This document shows positions 56,572 through 64,000 of a stretch of DNA of 64,000 bases, in pieces; the stretch's first letter is position 1, and each line of letters opens with the position of its first letter. The stretch covers positions 246,945-310,944 of the forward strand of contig NZ_JACJVO010000003.1 of assembly GCF_014212055.1 (NCBI RefSeq). Reading direction: 5' to 3'. Origin of the DNA: Cohnella zeiphila (GTDB taxonomy: Bacteria; Bacillota; Bacilli; Paenibacillales; Paenibacillaceae). Both the position numbers and the translations under genes were made by a program. Below the pieces are notes generated by a model. That model saw nothing but the letters and a program-made list of their open reading frames with translations. It was not told the origin of the DNA and searched no databases.

Positions 56572-57450
56572 ATGGAGAAGTCTCCCGTCCTTCGCGAGGA
56601 GATGGATATGCCGGACCCGCTGTTTCCGATCAAGATCCATCACTGCCGCTACGAGAAAACCGGAGCCACGACGTTCGCGCATCATTGGCACGAGCATCTG
56701 GAATTTCTGTACGTCGTCGAAGGCGAGGCCCGCTTCTCGTGCAATTCGGAGACCCACGACGTCGTTCCGGGCGATATCGTCATCGTCAACAGCGCCGACC
56801 TGCACCATGGGATCAGCTTGTCCGACCGGCTGTTCTACTACGCGGTCATCGTCGACCCCGCGCTGCTGCACAGCCATACGGTCGATACGGTGGAAGCCAA
56901 GTTCATCACCCCGATCGCGCAGGGCCGCATCCGCTTCGCGAACAAGATCTCGGACGACCCGATCGTCCGCGAGAGCCTCACGTCGCTGATCGGCGAGTTC
57001 AACGGGCAGGCCTTCGGCTACGAGCTGGCCGTCAAATCGTGGCTGTACCGGCTGCTGACCGCGCTGCTCCGCCGGCATACCGCCGTCTCGCTGTCGCCCG
57101 AGCAATACTCGTCCCGATTGCGGCGGCTGGAGCGGCTGGACCCGGTTTTCCGCCACATCGAAGAGCGCTACGCCGACAAAATTACCGTGGACGAGCTGGC
57201 CGGCATCGCGCGAATGAGCCGCTTCCACTTCGGGCGCGTGTTCAAGGAGCTGACGAACCGCTCCGTGACCGATTATTTGAATTTCGTGCGCATCAACAAG
57301 TCGGAATACGACCTGCGCCACTCGGAGAAGACGATTACCGAGATCGCGCTGGAGAACGGGTTCGGCGACGTATACTACTACAGCCGTCTGTTCAAGAGCT
57401 ATAAGAACGTCACCCCGTCCTCCCTGCGAAAATCGCCCGATCCCTCCTAA
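56572..57450 (+). CDS. AraC-family regulator with cupin sensor domain
   Basis: The 292-residue regulator has an N-terminal cupin (HHWHEHLEFLYVVEGEARF, VPGDIVIVNSADLHHG). Two C-terminal HTH motifs follow (ITVDELAGIARMSRFHFGRVFKEL and TEIALENGFGDVYYYSRLFKSYKNVTPSSLRK in its usual places). It is divergent from the dehydrogenase/isomerase operon across a 120-base region and probably activates it in response to a sugar. The ATG at 56572 is chosen with GAGGTGA upstream; an in-frame GTG at 56563 is possible. Confidence 0.88.
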   Translation: MEKSPVLREEMDMPDPLFPIKIHHCRYEKTGATTFAHHWHEHLEFLYVVEGEARFSCNSETHDVVPGDIVIVNSADLHHGISLSDRLFYYAVIVDPALLHSHTVDTVEAKFITPIAQGRIRFANKISDDPIVRESLTSLIGEFNGQAFGYELAVKSWLYRLLTALLRRHTAVSLSPEQYSSRLRRLERLDPVFRHIEERYADKITVDELAGIARMSRFHFGRVFKELTNRSVTDYLNFVRINKSEYDLRHSEKTITEIALENGFGDVYYYSRLFKSYKNVTPSSLRKSPDPS

Positions 57451-57468
57451 CCCGGAACGGGTTGCGGA

Positions 57469-57488
57469 CGAAAGGTACGTACAAGTGT
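57469..57488. promoter_or_regulatory. AraR operator of araR
   Basis: A 20-base site centred at 57478/57479 with one perfect half GTACAAGTGT and a weaker left half. TATACT (57501-57506) lies 12 bases downstream, fitting autorepression of araR. Confidence 0.65.
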
Positions 57489-57537
57489 GCGGGGATGTGC
57501 TATACTGAGCCTATATCATGCCCATGAGGTGAACGGT

Positions 57538-58632
57538 TTGAATTCGTCATCCCCGAAATATTTGCGGCTCAAAGAAGAGATCGTCTCCTGGATCGCAGAG
57601 GGACGCTACCGGCCGGGCGACAAGCTGCCGTCGGAGAACGAGCTGTCCGGCCGGTTCGGGCTGAGCCGCCAGACGGTCCGCCAATCGATCGGGGAACTGG
57701 TGCAGGAAGGCTGGCTGTCCCGCGAGCAGGGCAAAGGCACGTTCGTCGCCCGCATGGCCGAAGGACGCCGCGCGCCGGGAAGCAGCCGCACCGTCGGCTT
57801 GATTACGACCTATATATCCGATTATATTTTCCCGTCCATCGTGCGCGGCGTGGAAGCGGCGCTCAAAGACCGGGGCTACCGCCTGCTGCTGTCCAGCACC
57901 GACAACCGCAAGGACCGGGAGCGGGAGAGCCTGGAGATGATGCTCGGCCAAGGCGTTAGCGGCTTGATCGTCGAGCCGACCCGCAGCGCGGAAGGCAATC
58001 CGAATTTCGGCACCTATATGGCGCTGCAATATCACGGCATTCCGCTGCTCATGATCAACGAGCGGTATCCGGACCTCGACTGTCCGTGCGTCAAGCTGGA
58101 CGACGAGGCGGGCGGCCATCTGGCGACGGAGCATCTGCTGGCGGCCGGTCACCGGCGGATCGCCGGCTTCTTCAAGACGGACGACATGCAGGGCGTGCAG
58201 CGAATGAAAGGGTTTGTCAAGGCGTTCCGCGACCGCGGGTTGGCCGTCGATCCGAATCATATCGTCCGCTATTCGACCGAGGAGCGGGAGGATAGGCCGC
58301 ATGCGGCGCTTCGCGAGATGCTTCGCCGGCCGGAACCGCCGACCGCGCTCGTCTGCTACAACGACCAGTTGGCGGTCGCGCTGCTCGACGTCGTGCGGGA
58401 AGCGGGGCTGCGCGTGCCGGAGGATCTGGCCATCGTCGGATACGACGATTCGTTCCTTGCGACGGCGACGGAGATCAAGCTGACGAGCGTCACCCATCCG
58501 AAGGCGGAGATGGGCGAGAAGGCCGCCCATCTGCTGCTCGCGATGCTGGAGAACGGCGGGAGGCAGGAAGGGCAAGGCTGGGTGTACGAGCCGAGCCTGG
58601 CGGTCCGGCAGTCGACCGCGGGGACGGAATAG
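57538..58632 (+). CDS. araR: Arabinose operon repressor AraR (GntR HTH with LacI-type sensor)
   Basis: The 364-residue repressor has an N-terminal GntR winged helix (YLRLKEEIVSWIAEGRYRPGDKLPSENELSGRFGLSRQTVRQSI). A periplasmic-binding-protein fold of the LacI/GalR type follows (VGLITTYISDYIFPSIVRGVEAAL, ALVCYNDQLAVALLDVV, AIVGYDDS). This chimera is the hallmark of AraR, which is released by L-arabinose. The TTG start has GAGGTGAAC upstream. AraR operators lie in front of this gene and of araD. Confidence 0.92.
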   Translation: MNSSSPKYLRLKEEIVSWIAEGRYRPGDKLPSENELSGRFGLSRQTVRQSIGELVQEGWLSREQGKGTFVARMAEGRRAPGSSRTVGLITTYISDYIFPSIVRGVEAALKDRGYRLLLSSTDNRKDRERESLEMMLGQGVSGLIVEPTRSAEGNPNFGTYMALQYHGIPLLMINERYPDLDCPCVKLDDEAGGHLATEHLLAAGHRRIAGFFKTDDMQGVQRMKGFVKAFRDRGLAVDPNHIVRYSTEEREDRPHAALREMLRRPEPPTALVCYNDQLAVALLDVVREAGLRVPEDLAIVGYDDSFLATATEIKLTSVTHPKAEMGEKAAHLLLAMLENGGRQEGQGWVYEPSLAVRQSTAGTE

Positions 58633-58762
58633 GGAAAAGGAACGCTCGGGCGTTCTGTCCCCAGGCGGGCCGAGCATACAATGGTAGCGGGAGACGTCAT
58701 TTTCGTCAGGGAGAGGAGAAGCCGGAGCGAAGGAGCATTCCGATCAGCCTGGAGGGATTGGC

Positions 58763-58840
58763 ATGAGTGCGGAAACGCTCATTCAGTTGCTCGCGCTTGT
58801 CGTGATGATCATCGATCTGGCCGTCTCGGCGAAAAAGTAA
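58763..58840 (+). CDS. 25-residue membrane peptide
   Basis: A short ORF with GGAGGG 6 bases before its ATG, encoding [20 protein letters not shown] plus a SAKK tail, a single membrane helix. It has its own TACAAT -10-like box (58677-58682) and is followed 15 bases after the stop by a strong terminator, so it looks like an independent transcription unit between araR and araD. It resembles the holin-like small peptides of Bacillales in size and composition only. Confidence 0.5.
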   Translation: MSAETLIQLLALVVMIIDLAVSAKK

Positions 58841-58854
58841 ACGGACCCCGCCGG

Positions 58855-58888
58855 AAGCCGGCTGTGCACGTCGCGCAGCCGGCTTTTT
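58855..58888 (+). terminator. Terminator after the 25-residue ORF
   Basis: The perfect 10-bp stem AAGCCGGCTG (58855-58864) pairs with 58876-58885, followed by a T tract. It isolates araD from upstream transcription. Confidence 0.88.
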
Positions 58889-58952
58889 CCGTATTCGCAT
58901 CGCTATCGGACCGAATCCTGTTCGAACGGGCGAACGATCTTGCGCGTTCCTC

Positions 58953-58982
58953 TCGACACACATGTACGTACAAGTGTATAAT
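58953..58982 (+). promoter_or_regulatory. araD promoter with AraR operator
   Basis: TCGACA (58953-58958), an 18-base spacer and TATAAT (58977-58982). The 20-base dyad ACACATGTAC-GTACAAGTGT (58958-58977, one mismatch) fills the spacer. The right half is identical to that of the araR site at 57479. Confidence 0.85.
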
Positions 58983-59067
58983 GGGGTCGAACGAACAACC
59001 GCCGCGGGAAGAACGGAGAACGATTACGGCCGCCGCGGGGCCGGACGACGAAGGAGCGGATCGACAC

Positions 59068-59769
59068 GTGCTGGAGCAATTGAAAGAGAGCGTTTGCAGG
59101 GCCAATGCGGAGCTGCCGGCATACGGGCTGGTTACGTTTACGTGGGGCAACGTCAGCGGCTTCGACCGGGATTCCGGTCTGATGGTCATCAAGCCGAGCG
59201 GCGTTCCGTACGAGGAATTGAAGCCGGAGCAGATGGTCGTGGTGGATTTGGACGGCAACGTCGTGGAAGGCGATCTTCGCCCGTCGTCGGACACGCCGAC
59301 GCATCTGGTGCTGTACCGGGCGTTTCCGGGCATCGGCGGCGTCGTGCATACCCACTCCTCCTGGGCGACGATCTGGTCGCAAGCGGGACAAGGCATTCCC
59401 GCGCTCGGGACGACGCACGGCGATTACTTCTACGGCACGATCCCGTGCACCCGTCCGATGACGGCGGAAGAGATCGCGAGCGCCTACGAGCACGAGACGG
59501 GCAACGTCATCGTCGAGACGTTCCGCGGCCGGGACCCGATGGCCGTGCCGGGCGTGCTGGTGTACAGCCACGCACCGTTTGCCTGGGGCAAGGATCCGAT
59601 GAACTCGCTGCACAACGCCGTCGTGCTGGAGGAGGTCGCGAAGATGGCCTACCATACCCGCCAGCTGAACGCGGGCATTCCTTCGATGCAGCAGGAGCTG
59701 CTCGACAAGCATTACCTGCGCAAGCACGGCGCGAACGCCTACTACGGGCAGCCGGGGCAGCAGCACTGA
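59068..59769 (+). CDS. araD: L-ribulose-5-phosphate 4-epimerase
   Basis: The 233-residue class II aldolase-fold enzyme converts L-ribulose 5-phosphate to D-xylulose 5-phosphate. Signatures are [25 protein letters not shown], the zinc ligands in [10 protein letters not shown] and the third His in YSHAPFAWG. The open frame continues upstream across the promoter, so the GTG at 59068 is chosen: it lies after the TATAAT at 58977, has AAGGAG 11 bases upstream and gives the usual 230-residue length. It is followed by the 52-bp repeat array and araB. An araA isomerase gene is not in the window. Confidence 0.92.
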   Translation: MLEQLKESVCRANAELPAYGLVTFTWGNVSGFDRDSGLMVIKPSGVPYEELKPEQMVVVDLDGNVVEGDLRPSSDTPTHLVLYRAFPGIGGVVHTHSSWATIWSQAGQGIPALGTTHGDYFYGTIPCTRPMTAEEIASAYEHETGNVIVETFRGRDPMAVPGVLVYSHAPFAWGKDPMNSLHNAVVLEEVAKMAYHTRQLNAGIPSMQQELLDKHYLRKHGANAYYGQPGQQH

Positions 59770-59821
59770 TTGGCGGGAGTCATCGCTTTGACAGGCTCGT
59801 CCAAGGCCGGGAGTGTCTCGC

Positions 59822-60246
59822 TGCGATGAGGAGCATCACATGCCTTTGCGTCGAAAAGCATCGGGAGACGCACAGCGCACAGCGTGACGGAGTTTCACAT
59901 GCCGTTGGGATGGCAAACATCTCAAGGCGCACGGAACGACGGAGTTTCTCGCGCCGATGCGATGAAAAACATCGCAATAAGGGTCTGCTCCCGGCCGGGA
60001 GTGCCTCTTTACGATGAGAAACATCGCAAAGTCGGCAAAACCTGTGGCTCTTCGGGCCGATAAAGGTTCGTATGCGATACAAAACATCGCAAGATGCTCA
60101 GCGTGACGGAGTTTCACAAGCGGATGCGACGAAAAACTTCGTAAGACGCACAGCGTGGACAAGGTTCACATGCCGATGCGATGAAAATCATCGCAAGACG
60201 CACAGCGTGGAGAAGCTTCACATGCCGTAGCGATGCAAAGCGCCGC
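59822..60246 (+). repeat. Tandem 52-bp hairpin repeat array between araD and araB
   Basis: The 546-base gap holds no gene. A unit with the dyad GCGATGAAAAACATCGC, then GACGCACAGCGTG and GTTTCACATGCC, recurs with anchors at 59847, 59906, 59958, 60010, 60073, 60125, 60177 and 60229. The period is exactly 52 except for one 7-base duplication and one 11-base insertion; a partial copy is at 59822. The hairpin in each unit would be transcribed between araD and araB. Confidence 0.85.
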
Positions 60247-60315
60247 AGGAGCGGCGCCGCTCAGGCCCGGCATGAGGGCAATCATCTCTCAATCATAGTA
60301 GGAGGCAAGCCAACG

Positions 60316-61992
60316 ATGAGCACAAAATATGCGATCGGCGTCGACTACGGAACGCAGTCCGGGCGCGCGGTACTGGTCGATTTAAGCAACGGCCATGAGG
60401 TGGCCGACCACGTCACGCCTTATCCGCACGGCGTCATCGACGAGAAGCTGCCGGGCTCCGGCGTCGCGCTCGGGCACGACTGGGCGCTGCAGCATCCGGA
60501 CGATTACTTGGAGGTGCTGCGCAAGTCGGTTCCGGCCGTGTTGAAGGAGTCGGGTGTCGCGGCGGAGGACGTCATCGGGCTGGGCATCGATTTCACGGCG
60601 TGCACGATGCTGCCGGTGGACGAAGCCGGCACGCCGCTCTGCTTCAAGCCGGAGTGGCGGGACAACCCGCACGGCTGGGTGAAGCTGTGGAAGCATCACG
60701 CGGCGCAGGACGAAGCGGACCGGCTCAACGCGATCGCGGCGGAGCGCGGCGAGAAGTTCCTGCCCCGCTACGGCGGCAAGATCTCGTCCGAATGGATGAT
60801 CGCCAAAGTGTGGCAGATCCTGAACGAAGCGCCGAACGTATATGAGGCTGCGGACCTGTTCACCGAAGCGACCGACTGGGTCATCTCGCAGCTGACGGGC
60901 GAATTCGTGCGCAATAGCTGCACGGCCGGCTACAAGTCGATCTGGCACAAGCAGGAGGGCTATCCGAGCAAGGAGTTTTTCAAAGCGCTCGATCCGCGGC
61001 TCGAGAATTTGACGGAGACGAAGCTGCGCGGCGACATCAAGCCCCTCGGCTCGAAGGCGGGCGAGATTACGCCGGAGATGGCGAAGCTGACCGGCCTGAA
61101 GGCGGGCACGGCGGTCGCGGTGGGCAACGTGGACGCGCACGCGGCGGTGCCGGCGGTCGGCGTCGTCGACGAAGGCAAGCTGGTCATGGCGATGGGCACG
61201 TCGATCTGCCACATGCTGCTCGGCACGGAAGAAGTGGAAGTCGAAGGCATGTGCGGCGTCGTCGAAGACGGCATCATCGAAGGCTATAAAGGCTATGAAG
61301 CCGGGCAATCGGCGGTCGGCGACATTTTCGAGTGGTTCGTCGAGGAAGCGGTGCCGGCGTACGTGAAGGAAGCGGCCGATCAGGCGGGCCAGAACGTGCA
61401 CCAATGGCTGACCGAGCGCGCGTCCCAATCCAAGCCGGGCCAATCGGGGCTGGTGGCGCTCGACTGGTGGAACGGCAACCGCTCCGTGCTCGTGGACACG
61501 AACCTGACGGGCGTCGTCGTCGGGCTGACGCTGCTGACGAAGCCGGAAGAGCTGTATCGCGCGCTGCTCGAAGCGACGGCTTACGGCACGCGGACGATTA
61601 TCGACGCGTTCCACGGAAGCGGCGTGCCGGTAAACGAAGTGTACGCCTGCGGCGGCTTGCCGCAGCGCAACCCGCTGCTGATGCAGATCTACGCGGACGT
61701 GACGAACCGCGAGATCAAGGTCGCGGACTCGAAGCAGACGCCTGCGGTCGGCGCGGCGATGTTCGGCGCGGTGGCGGCGGGCAGCGCGAAGGGCGGCTAC
61801 GACAGCGTCGTGGATGCGGCCAAGGCGATGGCCCGGGTGCGCGAGGAGACGTTCAAGCCGATTCCGGCGAACGTCGCCGTTTACGAGCGCCTGTACCAGG
61901 AATACCGCCAGCTGCACGATTACTTCGGCCGCGGCGCGAACGACGTCATGAAGCGTCTGAAGGCGCTGAAGGACGAAGTTTCGAACGGTTGA
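60316..61992 (+). CDS. araB: Ribulokinase
   Basis: The 558-residue FGGY-family kinase phosphorylates L-ribulose. It begins [19 protein letters not shown], then [30 protein letters not shown] and [16 protein letters not shown]-terminal motifs are [13 protein letters not shown] and [19 protein letters not shown]. Length matches AraB. The ATG at 60316 has AGGAGG about 10 bases upstream; an in-frame extension into the repeat array is discarded. It ends with a terminator at 62030. Confidence 0.94.
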   Translation: MSTKYAIGVDYGTQSGRAVLVDLSNGHEVADHVTPYPHGVIDEKLPGSGVALGHDWALQHPDDYLEVLRKSVPAVLKESGVAAEDVIGLGIDFTACTMLPVDEAGTPLCFKPEWRDNPHGWVKLWKHHAAQDEADRLNAIAAERGEKFLPRYGGKISSEWMIAKVWQILNEAPNVYEAADLFTEATDWVISQLTGEFVRNSCTAGYKSIWHKQEGYPSKEFFKALDPRLENLTETKLRGDIKPLGSKAGEITPEMAKLTGLKAGTAVAVGNVDAHAAVPAVGVVDEGKLVMAMGTSICHMLLGTEEVEVEGMCGVVEDGIIEGYKGYEAGQSAVGDIFEWFVEEAVPAYVKEAADQAGQNVHQWLTERASQSKPGQSGLVALDWWNGNRSVLVDTNLTGVVVGLTLLTKPEELYRALLEATAYGTRTIIDAFHGSGVPVNEVYACGGLPQRNPLLMQIYADVTNREIKVADSKQTPAVGAAMFGAVAAGSAKGGYDSVVDAAKAMARVREETFKPIPANVAVYERLYQEYRQLHDYFGRGANDVMKRLKALKDEVSNG

Positions 61993-62029
61993 TGAACGGG
62001 CAATAAGAACCAGAATAAGAACAAGATCG

Positions 62030-62064
62030 AACGCTTCGTCCCTTGCCAGGGAGGAGCGTTTTTT
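62030..62064 (+). terminator. Terminator of araB
   Basis: AACGCTTCGTCCCT (62030-62043) pairs with AGGGAGGAGCGTT (62048-62060), with mismatches, and is followed by TTTTTT. Confidence 0.8.
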
Positions 62065-62118
62065 CGTCGTTATCCCGGCCATCCGTGAGCTCATGCCTGC
62101 CTGTTGCTTGTACATCGA

Positions 62119-62292
62119 TTGCGCCAAATCATTCCGGAAATTTTCCATACTAAAAAAAGCAAACCGGCGTATATATGGGGAGTGGAATTTCGAGAGAATT
62201 TGGCGCAAAGAAGGCGGGAGAACTAATTGGGAGGCTTGCCTGCCGGAAAAGGAGCGGAAATCTCCTATCTTACTTGCGCCAATTTTTCCGAA
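62119..62292. repeat. Three copies of a TTGCGCCAA motif
   Basis: TTGCGCCAAATCATTCCGG (62119) and TTGCGCCAATTTTTCCGAA (62274) are direct copies. An inverted copy (AATTTGGCGCAAAG) ends near 62210. Centres are 78 and 77 bases apart. The rest of the gap 61993-62376 shows no gene; the motifs may be operators of the hydrolase gene at 62377. Confidence 0.5.
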
Positions 62293-62376
62293 TCCGTCAG
62301 GGGGTGATCGAATTGCGATGACGGCCGTTCTAGGTTTCGGCCGGTGCTCTTCCATTCGGTAGTAGGAGGATGAAAC

Positions 62377-63864
62377 ATGAGGAAGCAAAGCAAAGTTTCG
62401 AAATTCTTTCTGGCCATGGCGCTTTCGGTGTCGATCGCGCTGGGCGGGGCGATTCCGGCGGCGTTCGCGGCCGACCCGATCTCCCCTCTTCCGCACTTGG
62501 CCATCTATTACGGATGGCCGTCTTATGTGAACGGCGCAGCCGGGAACGTCACGACGGCGACCAACACGTTCAGCGCATATGACGTCATCGTCTTCGCCGA
62601 CGGCTTGGAGCATGCCAGCCATGGCGATCACGCCAATACGGCCACGATCATGACCAATCTCAAGAACAACGGGAAAAAGGTATTCGGCTACATCGATCTC
62701 GGAGTCAGCACCCAAAATCTCAGCATCGCCACCATGCAAACGTACGTGACCGAGTGGAAGAACATGGGCGCCTACGGCATTTTCCTCGACGATTACGGCT
62801 TCGATTACGGCGTGACGCGCGCCCGGCAGAATACGATGCTGACCTACATCCACAACGCCGGGCTGAAGGTGATGATGAACGCCTGGAACGTAGACGACGC
62901 CATGGGCAATGCCGACGAGAACGGAAGCAACAATCCGCCGAACGTCGTGACGGGCGACTACTACCTGAACGAGAGCTTCCTCGTCTCGGGCAATTCTTAT
63001 CAGCCGCTGGCCGACTGGGCGGCGAAGGCGGACAAATGCCTGAACTACTACCGGACGAAGGGCGTTATCACGGCGGCGGTCGCCACGAACGCGGCGAATT
63101 CGGCGACCGCGGGCGACAGCGCGACCGACAAGTTCAAGATGGCCTGGTGGGGCGCGGCGATGTACAACTTCCCGTTCCAGTGGACGGATATCTGGTACTC
63201 CGCCGGCAACAACGTATTGAATGACTATTCGAATATCAGCACGAGCTACGGAACGTCCTTTACGGCCGATCCCGTTCATTCGAGCGGGTCGACCGTGAAC
63301 ACGCGGGCCTCCAACACGGGAACGGTAAGCGTGACGGGCAACGGATCGACGACGGGAACGGGCGGTTATACGCCGTCGTCCTCCTCGTCCTATCCGACAA
63401 TCTCGGTGGACGGCTCGGCCGGAGACTGGAGCGGCATCGCCGCCGCGGCGACCGGTTCGTCCACGGTAACGGCGTTGAAAGCCGCAAACAACGCGTCGAC
63501 GCTGTATTTGCTGGTGCAGGGAAGCAGCTTGAACGTGAAAGGCCAATTCTATCTCAATGCCGACAATAATACTTCGACCGGCTACAACGCGACGGGATGG
63601 ACGAACGCGGGGGCCGACTACTTGCTGGAAAACAACACGCTCTACGCTTACGCGGGCAACGGGACGACATGGGCATGGAACCAGATCGCCGTTCTTTCCT
63701 CTTCGCAATACGTCAAAAACAATACGGTTGTCGAAGCGGCGATTCCGCTCGGCACGATCGGCATCGGCACGGGCAGCACGCTGCGTATCGGCTATATCAA
63801 GAACGACTCCGCCACCGACCGCCTGCCTGCCGGCGGCGGGCTTCCTTCCGTCACGCTGTTGTAG
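62377..63864 (+). CDS. Secreted TIM-barrel glycosidase-like protein with C-terminal CBM9/DOMON-like module
   Basis: The 495-residue protein has a signal peptide (FFLAMALSVSIALGGAIPAAFA). A barrel resembling GH114/endo-alpha-1,4-polygalactosaminidase and TM1410 proteins follows: LAIYYGWPSYVNG, KKVFGYIDLG, YGIFLDDYGFDYG and KVMMNAWNV. The Asp pair in FLDDYGFD is the likely active-site strand. A Ser/Thr/Gly linker (about 310-345) leads to a module PTISVDGSAGDWSGI...LYLLVQG with CBM9-like features. AGGAGG lies 8 bases before the ATG at 62377. The substrate is probably a galactosamine-containing or similar polymer (inference). Confidence 0.7.
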   Translation: MRKQSKVSKFFLAMALSVSIALGGAIPAAFAADPISPLPHLAIYYGWPSYVNGAAGNVTTATNTFSAYDVIVFADGLEHASHGDHANTATIMTNLKNNGKKVFGYIDLGVSTQNLSIATMQTYVTEWKNMGAYGIFLDDYGFDYGVTRARQNTMLTYIHNAGLKVMMNAWNVDDAMGNADENGSNNPPNVVTGDYYLNESFLVSGNSYQPLADWAAKADKCLNYYRTKGVITAAVATNAANSATAGDSATDKFKMAWWGAAMYNFPFQWTDIWYSAGNNVLNDYSNISTSYGTSFTADPVHSSGSTVNTRASNTGTVSVTGNGSTTGTGGYTPSSSSSYPTISVDGSAGDWSGIAAAATGSSTVTALKAANNASTLYLLVQGSSLNVKGQFYLNADNNTSTGYNATGWTNAGADYLLENNTLYAYAGNGTTWAWNQIAVLSSSQYVKNNTVVEAAIPLGTIGIGTGSTLRIGYIKNDSATDRLPAGGGLPSVTLL

Positions 63865-63960
63865 CAAATCTGCCGTTTGCAGGCAGCGCCGGACGACGTC
63901 GATCTGCTCGACCCGGCTTCCTGGGCCAAATTGCCGGTTCCGGTCCTCCGATAGCATCGT

Positions 63961-63984
63961 AAACCATCCCATCGAGGATGGTTT
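63961..63984 (+). terminator. Terminator of the secreted hydrolase gene
   Basis: AACCATCC (63961-63968) pairs with GGATGGTT (63975-63982), followed by TTCG and a weak T run. The sequence beyond 63865 shows no gene. Confidence 0.75.
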
Positions 63985-64000
63985 TCGTATTATTAGGTCA

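Noticed and set aside
59780..60162. Minus-strand open frames of about 100 codons in the araD-araB gap
   Set aside because: They translate the 52-bp repeat units and lack ribosome sites.
59822..60246. CRISPR array
   Set aside because: The whole 52-bp unit is conserved, with no unique spacers, and no cas genes are present.
60382..63972. A 1196-codon open frame on the minus strand opposite araB and the secreted hydrolase
   Set aside because: It is a GC-rich shadow. It covers two well-supported genes and their terminators, is very Arg-rich with no domain, and has no coherent start signal.

Overview
The window is 64 kb of GC-rich, tightly packed bacterial DNA. Several features point to a high-GC member of the Paenibacillaceae (Cohnella or Paenibacillus type): AGGAGG ribosome binding sites, YesM/YesN two-component pairs beside sugar ABC transporters, an SLH-anchored glucanase, a GntR/LacI-type AraR, many TTG/GTG starts and many glycoside hydrolases. 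This placement is inferred from gene content; no rRNA or tRNA gene was seen.

Layout. (1) 1-5901, plus: a cell-surface glycan operon with a partial secreted protein, a HEAT-repeat membrane protein, a processive family 2 glycosyltransferase, a degenerate GGDEF-REC regulator and a UDP-sugar 6-dehydrogenase. (2) 6304-13016: mixed housekeeping genes, namely a TIM-barrel surface protein, a 5'-nucleotidase-like phosphoesterase, a divergent NmrA/HxlR pair, an MsrA-MsrB fusion and a methyltransferase. (3) 13166-24994: alpha-glucoside and alpha-galactoside use, with a GH36 alpha-galactosidase, a YesM/YesN pair, two ABC permeases, a binding lipoprotein and a GH31 alpha-glucosidase. A 13-bp box shared by three promoters links this locus to the 2071-residue GH87-like SLH protein at 39760. 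(4) 25069-39567: a twelve-gene minus-strand operon plus one convergent gene, forming an apparently undescribed biosynthetic cluster. It combines homologues of the petrobactin 3,4-dihydroxybenzoate pathway (AsbF dehydratase, AsbC ligase, AsbD carrier) with a second ligase/carrier pair, two BtrH-like acyltransferases, a PLP sugar aminotransferase, a Gfo/Idh dehydrogenase, a GT4 glycosyltransferase, an O-carbamoyltransferase and an ABC exporter. No NIS synthetase or NRPS is present. The predicted product is a carbamoylated, glycosylated amino sugar carrying catechol acyl groups. (5) 46254-52993: a hydroxyacid dehydrogenase, a lipoprotein, an MBL hydrolase/TetR/membrane-protein operon, methionine aminopeptidase, TetR, a tautomerase-like protein and a HAD phosphatase. 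(6) 53044-56451: sugar isomerase/oxidoreductase operon with a divergent AraC regulator. (7) 57538-61992: araR, araD and araB with AraR operators. (8) 62377-63864: a secreted TIM-barrel hydrolase.

A second theme is the intergenic DNA. Five unrelated-looking repeat arrays (about 5.97, 46.1, 47.35, 54.0 and 59.9 kb) share a 50-52 bp period. Two of them also share the same two-direct plus two-inverted geometry. A heptanucleotide array and other palindromic families occur as well.
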